This document shows, piece by piece, positions 42,492-51,482 of a stretch of DNA of 64,000 nucleotides. Position numbers and translations under genes: made by a program. The stretch is from Palsa-506 sp963709075. Lineage in GTDB: Bacteria; Actinomycetota; Actinomycetes; Streptosporangiales; Streptosporangiaceae. Where the stretch lies: positions 310,001-374,000 of the forward strand of contig CAVPUY010000014.1 of NCBI GenBank assembly GCA_963709075.1, in the 5' to 3' direction. Position 1 is the first letter of the stretch. The number at the start of each line of letters is the position of its first letter. The notes beneath the pieces were generated by a model that saw only the letters and a program-made list of their open reading frames with translations, had not been told where the DNA came from and did no database searches.

Positions 42492-43376
42492 GTGGACATG
42501 CCGATGCAGGCCCAGGACGTAGCCGTGGCTGGCGGCAGGTTGCGCGTGCTCTCCTGGGGCGCCGGGCCGCGGCCGGTGCTGGCCGTACACGGCATCACGG
42601 CTAACGCGACCTGCTGGCAGGCAGTGGCCAGGGCGCTGCCGGATGACTGCACGTTGTACGCCGTTGACCTGCGCGGCCGCGGGCACAGCGCCGAGTTGCC
42701 CGGCCCGTACGGCTTCGACCAGCATGGCAGCGATCTGCGTGCCGCGGTGCTCGCCCTCGGCCTGGACCTGCCGGTCCTGGTGGGCCACTCGCTGGGTGCC
42801 TACATCGCGCTGCTCGCCGCCGATGCCCACCCGGAGACCTTCGGCCGCCTCGTCCTGGTCGACGGCGGGCTGCCGCTGCCGGTTCCGGCGGGCGCCGACC
42901 TTGATGCGCTCTTGGCGGCCAGCCTCGGCCCGGCAATGGCCAGGCTGGCTGAGACGTACCCGACCCCGGAGGCTTACGTCCAGTTCTGGCAGGCGCACCC
43001 GGCACTCGCCGACGCCTGGACCGGCGATATCGAGGTGTACGCGCGCTACGACCTCACCGGCGAGCCCGGCAGGCTGCGCTCGCGGGTGGTGCCGGAATCA
43101 GCGCGCAGCGACAGCCGGGACCTGCTCACCTCGGGCGAGCGCATCGCCGCGGCCCTTGGCCGTCTCGGCCGCCCGACCCCGTTGCTGCGGGCACCGGCCG
43201 GCATGTTCGGCCAGCCACCCGGCGTGATCCCGGACGAGCTCGCCGCGTACTGGCAGGCCCAGGTGCCCGCGCTGGCCGTGGCGACCATCCCGGACACCAA
43301 CCACTACACGATCTTGTTCAGCCCGGCGGGCGCCGCGGCCATCGCGGCGCAGCTCGCCGCGGCGGGCTCGCGGTAG
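42492..43376 (+). CDS. Alpha/beta hydrolase
   Basis: The 294-residue protein shows VHGITANATCWQAVARAL as the oxyanion loop, DLRGRGHSAELPGPYG, the nucleophile Ser in VGHSLGAYIALLAADAHP near 100, and the catalytic His in PDTNHYTILFS near the end. No signal peptide is visible. GGGAGAAG nine bases before the GTG supports this start. The last 59 bases overlap the convergent PHA-depolymerase-like gene. The substrate is unknown; such proteins include haloperoxidase-like and lipase-like esterases. Confidence 0.9.
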   Translation: MDMPMQAQDVAVAGGRLRVLSWGAGPRPVLAVHGITANATCWQAVARALPDDCTLYAVDLRGRGHSAELPGPYGFDQHGSDLRAAVLALGLDLPVLVGHSLGAYIALLAADAHPETFGRLVLVDGGLPLPVPAGADLDALLAASLGPAMARLAETYPTPEAYVQFWQAHPALADAWTGDIEVYARYDLTGEPGRLRSRVVPESARSDSRDLLTSGERIAAALGRLGRPTPLLRAPAGMFGQPPGVIPDELAAYWQAQVPALAVATIPDTNHYTILFSPAGAAAIAAQLAAAGSR

Positions 43377-44277
43377 CGTCCCCGGCCAGCAGGAACCGCT
43401 CCACGATCGCTGCCATCCGCTCGGGCTCCGAGACCAGGTCAAGGTGCCCGCCGTGGTAGATGCTCAGTTCGCTTCGCGGGATCAGCCGGTGCATGATCCG
43501 CGCGTTGGCCAGCGGGGTCAGCGGGTCGTCGTCGCCTGCGAGTATCAGCGTGGGCTGCCGCACAAGCGGCAGCAGCGGGAGGCTGGTCCAGCCGGCTGCG
43601 GCCAGCAACTGGTAGTAGTAGCCCTTGACCGGGCCGGAGCCTGTCGCCTGCAGTAGCTCGCTGCTGCGCGACCCGTCGGCGCGCATGCTGCCGCCGTAGA
43701 TCTCACCGGCGATCGCGGCGGCGTGGTCCGGGTCGCGATGGCGTCGCGGGGTCAGCATGTGCCGCAGCACGCGAGGGTGACCGGGCACCATCAGCGCCCC
43801 GGTGGCCGTGGCCACCAGGACCAGGCGGCGGACCCGGGCCGGGGACCGGACGGCGAACTGCTGTGCGAGCCCGCCTCCCCAGGAGATGCCGAGCACGTCG
43901 GCCTGCTGGTAGCCGAGCTGGTCGAGCAGGCCGGTCAGCAACGGCGCCAGCGTCCACAGGTGGTAGGGGATGACCGGCGGGGGAGACCCGCCGATGCCCG
44001 GCATGTCGAACCGGACAACCTCCCGCCTGGGGTCGAGCGCGTCTACGAACGGCTGCAGCAGCTCAAGCCGGGCGCCGATGCCGTTGCAGAGCAGCAGCGG
44101 CGGCCACGGCGAGTCTCCGTGCCGGACGGCGACCCGCAGCACCCGGCCGGGGACCTCCATCGTCCTTATCTGCTCGCTGGCGGCGCCGCGGCGCCGCCAG
44201 CCCCTGGTCACGGCTCGCCACACGGCCGGCCGCTGGTCCTTCCCGGCGGCCTCGGCCTCGGGCTGGTCGGTGGTCAC
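43318..44277 (-). CDS. Intracellular poly(3-hydroxyalkanoate) depolymerase-like hydrolase
   Basis: The 319-residue protein strongly resembles the PhaZ medium-chain PHA depolymerase line. It has PLLLCNGIGARLELLQPFVDAL, RFDMPGIGGSPPPVIPYHLWTLA, the Ser in ISWGGGLAQQFAV, LVLVATATGALMVPGHPRVLRHMLTPRRH, GYYYQLLAAAGWTSLPLLPLVRQPTLILAGDDDPLTPLANARIM and the final GGHLDLV with the catalytic His. Such enzymes mobilise storage polyester granules. No PHA synthase or phasin is in the window. GTG 44277 was preferred for its GGGGG; a basic Pro/Arg-rich tail overlaps the neighbour. Confidence 0.82.
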   Translation of the reverse strand: MTTDQPEAEAAGKDQRPAVWRAVTRGWRRRGAASEQIRTMEVPGRVLRVAVRHGDSPWPPLLLCNGIGARLELLQPFVDALDPRREVVRFDMPGIGGSPPPVIPYHLWTLAPLLTGLLDQLGYQQADVLGISWGGGLAQQFAVRSPARVRRLVLVATATGALMVPGHPRVLRHMLTPRRHRDPDHAAAIAGEIYGGSMRADGSRSSELLQATGSGPVKGYYYQLLAAAGWTSLPLLPLVRQPTLILAGDDDPLTPLANARIMHRLIPRSELSIYHGGHLDLVSEPERMAAIVERFLLAGDATASPPRRAAPRWPRRPPG

Positions 44278-44467
44278 AGACCTATCCCCCCGGGTACGTC
44301 GCACAGCCAGCGCGGCCCGCCGCCGGGTCCTGGCCGGAGGCCGCCTCGCTTCACCGTACCTTCGGCCAGCCAGTACCGATCATCGGATCTCGCCCCGGTG
44401 TCCAGATCTTCGGCAACCGCAGCATCATGACCAATTCGCCGATCATGGAGAGCATTCCTGATAAGCG

Positions 44468-44548
44468 CCAGAATTATCTGCTGTGAGCAGAATTATCTGC
44501 TGTTGGCAGAATTAACCCGTCGTTAGCAGAATTTACCTGCCGTTGACA
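44468..44548 (+). promoter_or_regulatory. Four tandem operator-like repeats ending at a TTGACA promoter
   Basis: Four copies of CAGAATTAtctgctgtt-type sequence start at 44468, 44487, 44506 and 44526 (spacing 19, 19 and 20). Each has (G/C)CAGAATT, and the first two contain CAGA-ATTA-TCTG, a small palindrome. The last copy runs into TTGACA (44543-44548), a consensus -35 box; TGGGTA 17 bases later may be the -10. This AT-rich array is unlike the surroundings and looks like a cooperative regulator site for the methyltransferase gene. The rest of 44278-44467 has no gene. Confidence 0.7.
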
Positions 44549-44657
44549 TGGATCACGGCGTTCCCTGGGTAGCTTGAACCCGGTTGCGAAAAGCCTGCCG
44601 AGGAGCGCAGGGGAAGGGCGTCACCCCGGCAACGACCTGACTGAGGGATGAGGGATC
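44549..44657 (+). other. Long structured-looking 5' leader of the methyltransferase gene
   Basis: About 80 transcribed bases precede the ATG. The segment contains CCGAGGAGCGC, AGGGGAAGGGCGTCACCCC and CCGGCAACG, which can form local GC stems and recall pieces of S-adenosyl-ligand riboswitches. No complete known consensus fits. GAGGGATGAGGG close to the start provides the ribosome site. Confidence 0.3.
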
Positions 44658-45326
44658 ATGAGCAAATTACCTACCGCCGCGTCGGCCGCACGCCCGCGAG
44701 CCCGCGAGGCTGAGCGGAAGCCGGCTTACCGTGAGCATGCCGGTTCCTACGGCGCGAGGACGGGCGCCTACCAGGGCTATCGCCGAGCGATCGTCGAGGC
44801 GCTCCCGGTCAGCCCAGGGCAGGTGGTGCTGGACGTGGGATGCGGGACGGGGCTGTGCTACGACCTGCTGCAGGAGAAAGTGGGGCCGCAGGGGGCTGTC
44901 GTCGGCATCGAGGAGTCCCCGGAGATGGCGGCGGTGGCGCGCGAGCGCGTCGCCGGTGAAGGCTGGCCTAACGTCACGGTCGTGCAGGCGCCGGCCGAGG
45001 ACGCCGACCTCGCGGTAACCGCGGACGCCGCTTTGTTCTGTGCCGTCCATGACATCCTGCAGTCCCCGGACGCGCTGCGGAATGTCATCGGCAAACTGCG
45101 CCCCGGCGCATCAGTGGCGGCCGGCGGCGGCAAATGGACTTCGCCGATGATGGCGGCCGTGAACCTGCCGGTGACGATGATGCATGCTCCGTACATCAGG
45201 AGCTTCAAGGGATTCCGCCGGCCGTGGAGTTATCTCGAACGGCTGATCGAGGACGTGCATGTCCGCGAGCTAGCGCTCGGCACCGGGTACATCATGACCG
45301 GCCGCGCGCCGCTGACCCAGTCCTGA
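44658..45326 (+). CDS. Class I SAM-dependent methyltransferase
   Basis: The 222-residue protein has the Rossmann-like SAM-binding motif LDVGCGTGLCYDLL near residue 58, the acidic loop VVGIEESPEMAAVAR, and VQAPAEDADL. Motif IV-like ALFCAVHDILQSPDALRNV and PGASVAAGGGKW follow. It resembles small-molecule or UbiE-type methyltransferases; the acceptor is unknown. Its start is preceded by GAGGGATGAGGG. Expression is probably controlled by the upstream four-repeat site, and it seems to be a single-gene unit. Confidence 0.9.
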   Translation: MSKLPTAASAARPRAREAERKPAYREHAGSYGARTGAYQGYRRAIVEALPVSPGQVVLDVGCGTGLCYDLLQEKVGPQGAVVGIEESPEMAAVARERVAGEGWPNVTVVQAPAEDADLAVTADAALFCAVHDILQSPDALRNVIGKLRPGASVAAGGGKWTSPMMAAVNLPVTMMHAPYIRSFKGFRRPWSYLERLIEDVHVRELALGTGYIMTGRAPLTQS

Positions 45327-45350
45327 CCGAAGCCGGCCAAGTCGCCGCGC

Positions 45351-46196
45351 CTAACGGGAAACCAGGACCGGTAAGAAGACCGGGTGGCAGCCATCGTCCG
45401 CCGTGATCGTGCCTGCGGGGGCGAGCGGCCGGACCGACCAGCGCAAGGTGCTCCGGTCGGCGACCAGCACATGCCGGTTGGGCAGCGGCGCCCAGCCGGG
45501 CTGGGGCCAGCCGGAACTAGCGATCACCACGGCATCGTCGGTGACCCGGTACGCCAGGTCGAAGTACGCGGCGATCTCGTCGGGCCGGCCAGCGAACCCG
45601 CGGCGGCGAAGCTCCGCCTCCGGCACCTTGGCCGGGTCGTGCCAGTTGATGGCGTAAAGCCGCTCCGGGGACAGCAAGACCGCGTTCAGGCTGTTGGGCG
45701 AGAACCGGCGGTCGATGTCCGCCGCCGTATCGGCGATCGCCGCAACCACGTCGCCGTCGTGCGCCGCCAGCCGCGACATGATCCCCAGGCAGTAGCGCTC
45801 GCTGTCGGTGCTGCCGGCTAGCTGCCGTTCCCAGCCCGGCGGGAGCATCTCGGGCAGCCGGTGCTGCGGGTGGATGGCGCCGTTGTGGGCCAGCACGTAC
45901 GGCCCGTACCTGAACGGGTGCGAATTCTCGTCGTTGACGCTCAGCCCCGGGGTTGCCCACCGGAAATGCAGCAGGCCCAGGTCGCCGAGCGGCCGCCGGG
46001 CGAGCTTGTCGTACTCGGGCGCGCTTCCAGCGCACAGCGGTGACTTCCGGATCTGCGGCTGGCCGGCCTGGTACCAGGCCATCCCCCAGCCGTCGCTGTG
46101 CAGGGCTGACAGCGCGGTGAAGTCACGGAATTCCTGGCCCAGCAGGCGGGCGATCGGCATGTTGCCCCTGGAGCAGTAACCAAGCAGCCGGCACAT
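45351..46196 (-). CDS. Class II glutamine amidotransferase / amidohydrolase
   Basis: The 281-residue protein begins MCRLLGY, so Cys2 would become the N-terminal nucleophile. It has the class II landmarks SDGWGMAW, LLHFRWATPG and LAHNGAIHPQ that build the glutamine or gamma-glutamyl site. It is a stand-alone Ntn domain, like EgtC and YafJ, without a synthase domain. EgtC removes a gamma-glutamyl group in ergothioneine synthesis. Here it follows the SDR gene by 9 bp in an operon with an aminotransferase and cupin, and a glutamine-synthetase-like ligase is divergent. A gamma-glutamyl hydrolase role is therefore attractive. Confidence 0.88.
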   Translation of the reverse strand: MCRLLGYCSRGNMPIARLLGQEFRDFTALSALHSDGWGMAWYQAGQPQIRKSPLCAGSAPEYDKLARRPLGDLGLLHFRWATPGLSVNDENSHPFRYGPYVLAHNGAIHPQHRLPEMLPPGWERQLAGSTDSERYCLGIMSRLAAHDGDVVAAIADTAADIDRRFSPNSLNAVLLSPERLYAINWHDPAKVPEAELRRRGFAGRPDEIAAYFDLAYRVTDDAVVIASSGWPQPGWAPLPNRHVLVADRSTLRWSVRPLAPAGTITADDGCHPVFLPVLVSR

Positions 46197-46205
46197 GACG
46201 CCGCC

Positions 46206-47002
46206 CTACAGGAACTTTCCCATGCCGCCGGCGACGTCGATCGACGCCCCGGCGATGTAGCTCGCCCGGTCGCTCGCCAGGAAGGCGACCAGCCCGGCGA
46301 CTTCGTCCGGCTGGCCGAACCGGCCGAGCGGCACCTCGTCGGCGGCGAGCTGCCGGAAGAATTCCTCAGCCGGAACGTCGGGGGCCCGGCGCCGGTGAAT
46401 GTTTTCCCATTGCGGGGTCTCGACCAGCCCGATATTCACGCTGTTGACCAGGATCCCCTCGGTGCCCAGCTCCATCGACAGCGCCTTGGACAGGCTCAGG
46501 CACGAGGCCCGGTTCACCGATGAGGCCAGGAACGCCGGGTCCGGGTAGCGCGCGTACACCGCGTTGATGTTGATGACCCGGGCCGCGCCGCTCGGCGGAG
46601 GTGCGGCAGCGCGGCCCGGGTGCAGCGGATCTGGGAGAACAGCTTCACCTCGATGTCCGCGTGCCAGTCGTCGTCGGTCAGCGTGGCGAACCGGCCCGGC
46701 CGCGCGCCGCCGGCATTGTTCACCAGGATGTCCAGGCCGCCCAGCGCGGACGCGGCGGCCTCGATGAAAGCACCGACCTGATCCGGATCGGTGACGTCAC
46801 ACGGCATCGCCAGCACCGCGGCGGCGCCGGCCCCGGCCGCCTGCTTCGTCAGCTCCGCGGCCGCGGCCGCCAGCTCGCCGGGGTGCCGCGAGCAGATGGC
46901 GACGGCCGCGCCCTCGGCGGCAAGCTCGGCGGTGATCGCCTGGCCGAGGCCCTTGGATCCGCCGGTGACGATCGCCCGCCGGCCGGCCAGCCCGAGCTCC
47001 AT
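46206..47002 (-). pseudogene. SDR oxidoreductase, one frameshift
   Basis: Two overlapping frames make one short-chain dehydrogenase of about 264 residues. The N-terminal half has GGSKGLGQAI, NNAGG and the helix up to AALPHLRR. The C-terminal half continues with RVININAVYA, then a YxxxK-like region in which the usual Tyr is not seen (VNRASCLSLSKALSMEL), and IAGASIDVAGG at the end. The break is at about 46591-46600 (CGCCGAGCGG), where one missing base restores frame. It starts right after the cupin stop (TAG-ATG) and is followed by the amidotransferase. A sequencing error is the likely cause. Confidence 0.85.
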
Positions 47003-47512
47003 CTAGACCCCGTCGGCCGGCTCACCCGGCGCGGCTTCGGCCGCGGCGGCCGCCTGCGCCTCGGCCAGCTTCAGCAGGCTTTGCCGCGGCGGGCAGAACA
47101 CGTCGACTTCCAGGCAATGACTATCCGTGGTCCACGCCCCGTGCGGCACCCAGGCCGGTACGACCGCGACGTCGCCCTTGCGCATCGTCCGCACGTCCCC
47201 GTCCAGGTCGAACGTGAACTCCCCGTCCAGGATGATGACGATCTGCTCTTCCTCGTGGACGTGCCGCGGTGCCTGCGCGCCTGGCTCGAAGCTGACGAAA
47301 TTCGTCATCGCCCGCTGCCCGAGAACCGGCCGGAACCCGAGCCCGGGCAGGAACTCCACCGGCGTCAGCGAGTCCACGTTCACGTACCGCCCTGGTCCGG
47401 CCGGGCTCGCCTGCGCCTCGGTGGTGAAATGGCTGGCGGCATCGCCGAGCTGCGCCGCGCCCGGCGCGCCGTCCCCGCCAGCAGCGCCGGCCGCCATCGC
47501 CGCGTCGCTCAC
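47003..47512 (-). CDS. Cupin-domain protein
   Basis: The 169-residue protein holds one cupin barrel: HVHEEEQIVIILDGEF (motif 1 with the two metal-binding His and the Glu), DVRTMRKGDVAVVPAWVPHGAW (motif 2 with the third His). Such domains bind Fe, Mn or Ni and act as dioxygenases, isomerases or ligand sensors. GTG 47512 with GGAGG overlaps the aminotransferase stop (GTGA), so the pair is coupled. It is intact although genes on both sides carry frameshifts. The role within the operon is unknown; ring cleavage or sensing of the pathway intermediate are options. Confidence 0.88.
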   Translation of the reverse strand: MSDAAMAAGAAGGDGAPGAAQLGDAASHFTTEAQASPAGPGRYVNVDSLTPVEFLPGLGFRPVLGQRAMTNFVSFEPGAQAPRHVHEEEQIVIILDGEFTFDLDGDVRTMRKGDVAVVPAWVPHGAWTTDSHCLEVDVFCPPRQSLLKLAEAQAAAAAEAAPGEPADGV

Positions 47513-48724
47513 TTTTCCTCCAGTGCGATCCGGAGGACCTCGCCGATCCGGCGGACGCCCTCGTCGATGAGATCGTCGGCGACCCGGCTGTACGCGAGCC
47601 GGATCTGCGTCACCCCGTCCTCGCCGGGTAGAACGGCCGCCCGGGCACGTACGCGACCTTCCGCGCCTGGCGGCGGCGGACAGGGCCACCGTGTCGACGC
47701 CGTCCGGCGCGGTGACCCAGACGTAGAAGCCGCCCTCCGGCGTGGTCCAGGTCGAGCCATCGGGCATGTGCGCGGCCAGCGCCGCGGTCGTCAGCGCGGC
47801 GCGCCGCGCGTACAGCTCCCGGGACCTGGCCAGCTGGCGCTCCAGCCCGCCGCAGCGACCGTACTCCTCGAGCATCCGCTGGCCGAGCGCGCCGGAGCAC
47901 TGGTCGGAGTTCTGCTTGGCGATGACCAGCCGGCTGATGATCTCGCTGGGCCCGGCCGCCCAGCCCAGCCGCGAACCCGGGGGAGAAGATCTTGGAGAAC
48001 GTGCCGGCCTGCAGCACGACGTCCGGCGCCAGCGACCACAGGCTCGGCGGCGCGGGCTGGCCGAACCCGAGCTCCCGGTAGGCAACGTCTTCCAGGATCA
48101 GGAACCCGTACCGGCGGGCCAGCGCGACCAGCTCCTGCCGGCGGTCGGCCGCCATCGACAGCCCGGTCGGGTTCTGGAAGTCCGGGATCGTGTAGAGGAT
48201 CTTCGGCCGCAATCCGGCGGCCAGCAGGTCAGCGAGCAGGTCGACACGCATCCCGCCGTCGTCGACGGGCACGCCGCGCAGTCGGCCTCGTAGCCGCGGA
48301 ACGCCATGATCCCGCCGAGGTAGGTCGGCGCCTCGACCACGACGACGTCGCCGGGGTCGACGTAGCTCTTGGCCAGCAGTTCCATGCAGTCGATGCCGCC
48401 GCTGGTGATCATCAGCTCGGCTGCGCTCGGCGCGCGGCCCTCCGTCGCCGCCAGCCGCCCGGAGACGTAGTCCCGCACGCTGGCCAGGCCCTCGGTCGCC
48501 GAGTACTGCAGCGCCACCCCGGCGTCCGCGGCGATCAGCCGGGCGGCGATCTCGGCCAGCAGGCCGGCCGGGAAGGTCGCCGGATCGGGGAACCCGCCGG
48601 AGAACGTGATGACGTCGGTCGCGCCTGCCAGCGCGAGGATGGCAGTGATCTCGCCGCCGCCCAGGGAGCGCGTGCGCCGGGCGAGGCGAGCACTCCAGTC
48701 GTGTTGCTCCAGGGCTGCGGTCAT
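47509..48724 (-). pseudogene. PLP-dependent aminotransferase (LysN/MocR C-terminal type), four frameshifts
   Basis: Joined across frames the product is a fold-type I aminotransferase of about 405 residues, like 2-aminoadipate transaminase LysN. It reads ITFSGGFPDPATFPAGLL, LQYSATEGLASVR, TSGGIDCMELLAKSYVDPGD, TIPDFQNPTGLSM, the PLP Lys in GTFSKIFSPG, TTPEGGFYVWV and RLAYSRV. Breaks lie near 48275, 47990 (a C run), 47660 and 47615. GGAG before MTAALEQ sets the start. Codon use stays normal in all four pieces, favouring consensus errors over decay. It heads the leftward operon beside an Lrp gene. Confidence 0.88.
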
Positions 48725-48752
48725 CGTCCGCTCCGTCTCTTGACAGCGGAAC

Positions 48753-48795
48753 TTACAAATGTAAAAATCCCAGCACGTCAAATTTACATTGATAA
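48753..48795 (-). promoter_or_regulatory. Divergent promoter region with Lrp-type palindrome
   Basis: On the minus strand a -35 box TTGACG (48776-48781) and a -10-like TTGTAA (48753-48758) are 17 bp apart, upstream of the aminotransferase. The -10 lies inside the palindrome TTACA-AA-TGTAA (48753-48764), and a related AATTTACATT follows at 48781-48790. AT-rich paired sites like these are typical Lrp/AsnC targets, and an lrp-type gene starts 57 bp away on the other strand. Confidence 0.55.
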
Positions 48796-48851
48796 CGCCA
48801 CGTTCTCAGCATAGCCCACATTACTAGGCAACACGATGGGTTACCTGGCAA

Positions 48852-49409
48852 ATGGCAACTGTATCCGCACCGCTCGCCAAGCTGGCCGAGGTCTCCTCGC
48901 CGTCCACGCCCGAGGCCGAGGTGGACGACTTCGACCTGGCCCTGCTGCGCGCACTCGCCAGGGACGCGCGGCAGTCTCAGCGCGCCCTGGCCAGGAAGAT
49001 CGAGATGTCGCCGCCCGCCGTCGCTGACCGGCTCGCCCGGCTGGAGCGCAACGGCGCGATCCGCGGCTACCGGGTCGACATCGACTGGGCGGCGCTCGGC
49101 TTCCCCGTCGTCGTGTACCTCGCGGTCACCGCCGGGCCGGGCATGGACCTGAGCGAGATCATCACCGCGATCCGGGCGCTGCCGGAGGCGGAGGACATGA
49201 GCGTGGTGACCGGCAGCCTGGACCTGCTGGTCCGGCTGCGGGTCCGGGACCACGCGCACCTGCGCGAGCTGCTGCTGGCCAAGATCTTCCAGATCAACGG
49301 CGTGCAGCGGACCGAGACGTTCCTGTCCCTCGCCGACGTGGAGCCGGAGAATTTCGCCGCCGGCATGCTGGACCAGATGAGCCGGCGCCGGGGCGAAAAG
49401 AAGACCTGA
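48852..49409 (+). CDS. Lrp/AsnC family transcriptional regulator
   Basis: The 185-residue protein has an AsnC-type helix-turn-helix (about 26-75: FDLALLRALARDARQSQRALARKIEMSPPAVADRLARLE) and a C-terminal RAM ligand-binding domain (about 85-165). Lrp/AsnC proteins form octamers that respond to amino acids and typically control transport and catabolism genes next to them. It lies between the divergent aminotransferase operon and the glutamine-synthetase-like/permease operon, which it most likely regulates. The start has no strong ribosome site, so ATG 48852 is a best estimate. Confidence 0.92.
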   Translation: MATVSAPLAKLAEVSSPSTPEAEVDDFDLALLRALARDARQSQRALARKIEMSPPAVADRLARLERNGAIRGYRVDIDWAALGFPVVVYLAVTAGPGMDLSEIITAIRALPEAEDMSVVTGSLDLLVRLRVRDHAHLRELLLAKIFQINGVQRTETFLSLADVEPENFAAGMLDQMSRRRGEKKT

Positions 49410-49489
49410 TCGCGGCGCCGGGCGCCGGCCTGCCAGCGCCGGCCAGTAGTCCCGGGCAACGCGGACCGCACCGATCGGAGGCTAGCCAG

Positions 49490-51005
49490 GTGGGAAGCAC
49501 AATCCCGAACGGCGACCGGCATGCCGTAAGCGGCGTAGGCCAGCACGGCTTCGTCGCCCGGCACAGCCTGTACAGCAGCGAGCAGGCCGCGGCCGCGGAA
49601 GCGGTCGCCGCCCGGATCCGCGAGCTTGACCTGCGCACCGTCCGGCTGGTCGTAGTCGACCAGCACGGCATGCCGCGCAGCAAGTCGCTGTCCCCCGATG
49701 TGGCGATCGCCGCGATGTCGAACGGCCTGGACTTCTCCGGCGCGATCTACAGCCTCGACACCGGCAACCAGGTGTTCGTGCCGGCCTTCGCGGCGGGCGG
49801 CGGTTTCGGCATCGACGAGTTCACCGGGTTCCCTGACGTGGTACTGGTGCCGGATGCGGCCACGTTCCAGATACTGCCGTGGGCCGACCGCACCGGCTGG
49901 ATGCTCTGCGACGCGTACTTCTCCAGCGGCGCAGCCGATGCCGCTGGACGGCCGCGGGCTGATGCGCCGCGCGCTCGGCGACCTCGGCGACGCGGGCTTC
50001 GACTTCCTGGCCGGGATCGAGATCGAGTACTACATCGTCAGGCTCGACGCCGACCGGATCACGCCGGAGAACGCCGGGTTCACCCCGCCGCCGCCCGCGG
50101 TGAGCGTCTTCGAGCGCGGCTACCAGTACCTGTCCGAGGTGCGGCTGGACAGCGTGACCGGCACGCTCGAGGCGATCCGCGACGGGCTGGCCGCGGTCGG
50201 GCTGCCGCCCCGCTCGATGGAAGACGAGTGGGGCCCCGGGCAGATGGAGTTCAGCTTCAGCCCGATCGGCGGGCTGGCCGCGGCCGACGCGGTCGTGCTG
50301 TTCCGCTCGGCGGTCAAGCAGATGTGCCAGCGCCGCGGCCTGCTCGCCACGTTCATGTGCCGCCCGGCCTGCCGAACTTCTTCTCCTCCGGCTGGCACCT
50401 GCACGAGTCGCTGATCTCCCGGCGCGACGGGCGCAACGTGTTCGGCAGCGCGGACGCGACTCTGTCCGGCGGGGCGGCAGTTCGTGGCCGGGCTGCTCGA
50501 GCACGCGATGCCGATGACGGTGTTCGCCGCGCCCACGGTCAACGGCTACAAGCGGTACCGGCCGTACTCGTTCGCGCCGGACCGGGTGTGCTGGGCGGTG
50601 GAGAACCGCGGCGCGCTGATCCGGGTGCAGGGCGCGCCGGGTGACTCCAACAGCCACGTGGAGAACCGGATGGGCGAGCCTGCCGCCAACCCTACTTCTA
50701 CATGGCGGCGAACATCGCCGCCGGGCTTGATGGCATCCGCCGCGAGCTGGACCCGCCGCCGCCGGTCGAGGCCGACCCTACGCGACGGAGGCCCGATGCT
50801 GCCGACCTCGCTCGCCGACGCGGTCAGCGCGCTGGACAAGGACGCCTTCTTCCGCGAGGCGTTCGGCGACACGCTGGTCGACTACCTGCTCCAGATGAAG
50901 CGCGCGGAACTGGCCAGGTACGACGCGGCCATCGCCGACAACCCGCCGCCCGAGGGGCAGGACGTCAGCGACTGGGAGATGCGCGAGTACTTCGAGTTCT
51001 ACTGA
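49490..51005 (+). pseudogene. Glutamine synthetase family ligase, at least five frameshifts
   Basis: Assembled across frames this is a type I-like glutamine synthetase homologue of about 500 residues. The hallmarks are VVDQHGMPRSK, the metal-site GIEIEYY, WGPGQMEF, SSGWHLHESL (GxHxH type), VNGYKRYRPYSFAP and ENRGALIRVQGAPGDSNSHVENR with AANPYFYMAANIAAGLDGI. Its divergence and neighbours suggest a gamma-glutamyl-amine ligase (PuuA/GlnA-paralogue type) rather than ammonia assimilation. Breaks lie near 49930, 50365, 50475, 50690 and 50785, all at G/C runs. GGAG precedes the GTG. It is probably intact in reality. Confidence 0.85.
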
Positions 51006-51055
51006 ACGCCGCCAGGCAACCGGCGCCGCCCGGCGCAGAGGATAAGGAGCCGCCG

Positions 51056-51381
51056 ATGACCGTGCAGCACATCGTCTTGTTCAGCTTCCCCCGCGAGCTC
51101 AGCGCGTGACGAGGCCGCCGAGATGCGCGCGATGGTGGCGTCCTGGCCGCAGGGAGATCGGGCTGATGACCAGGTGCCGGTTCGGCACCGACCTCACCGG
51201 CGCGCGCACCCGCGGCTACGGCTACCTGCTGTACACCGAGTTCCCCGGCATCGACGCGCTGAATGAGTACCGGGCCCACCCGGTCCACCTGCGGTTCCTT
51301 GACTGGCTGGTCGAGCGCGACTGCACCCCGCTGGCCTTCGACTACCACCTGGACGGCCAGACCGTGCTGATGCCGGAATGA
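51056..51381 (+). pseudogene. Dabb (stress-responsive alpha/beta barrel) protein, two frameshifts
   Basis: The reconstructed product is about 107 residues: MTVQHIVLFSFPRELSA, then AAEMRAMVASWP, then GLMTRCRFGTDLTG, YLLYTEFPGIDALNEYRAHPVHLRFLDWLVE and PLAFDYHLDG. This is the dimeric ferredoxin-like Dabb fold. Removing one T after SA (about 51106) and one G in the GGG near 51154 restores the frame. Dabb proteins include olivetolic-acid cyclase relatives and many with unknown roles. AAGGAG precedes the ATG; the gene lies between the ligase and the permease. Confidence 0.8.
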
Positions 51382-51482
51382 GCACCACCCGATGACCTTG
51401 CGAGACGCAGTCCCGCGGACCGGCCCTCCGGCCGGCCGCACGGCCAGCCGACTCCGCTGGCCGGAGTGAGAGGAACGGAAGT

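Noticed and set aside
44549..44657. Firm call of an S-adenosylhomocysteine riboswitch
   Set aside because: Only short fragments resemble the consensus; the central conserved segment is missing, so it is kept only as a low-confidence leader.
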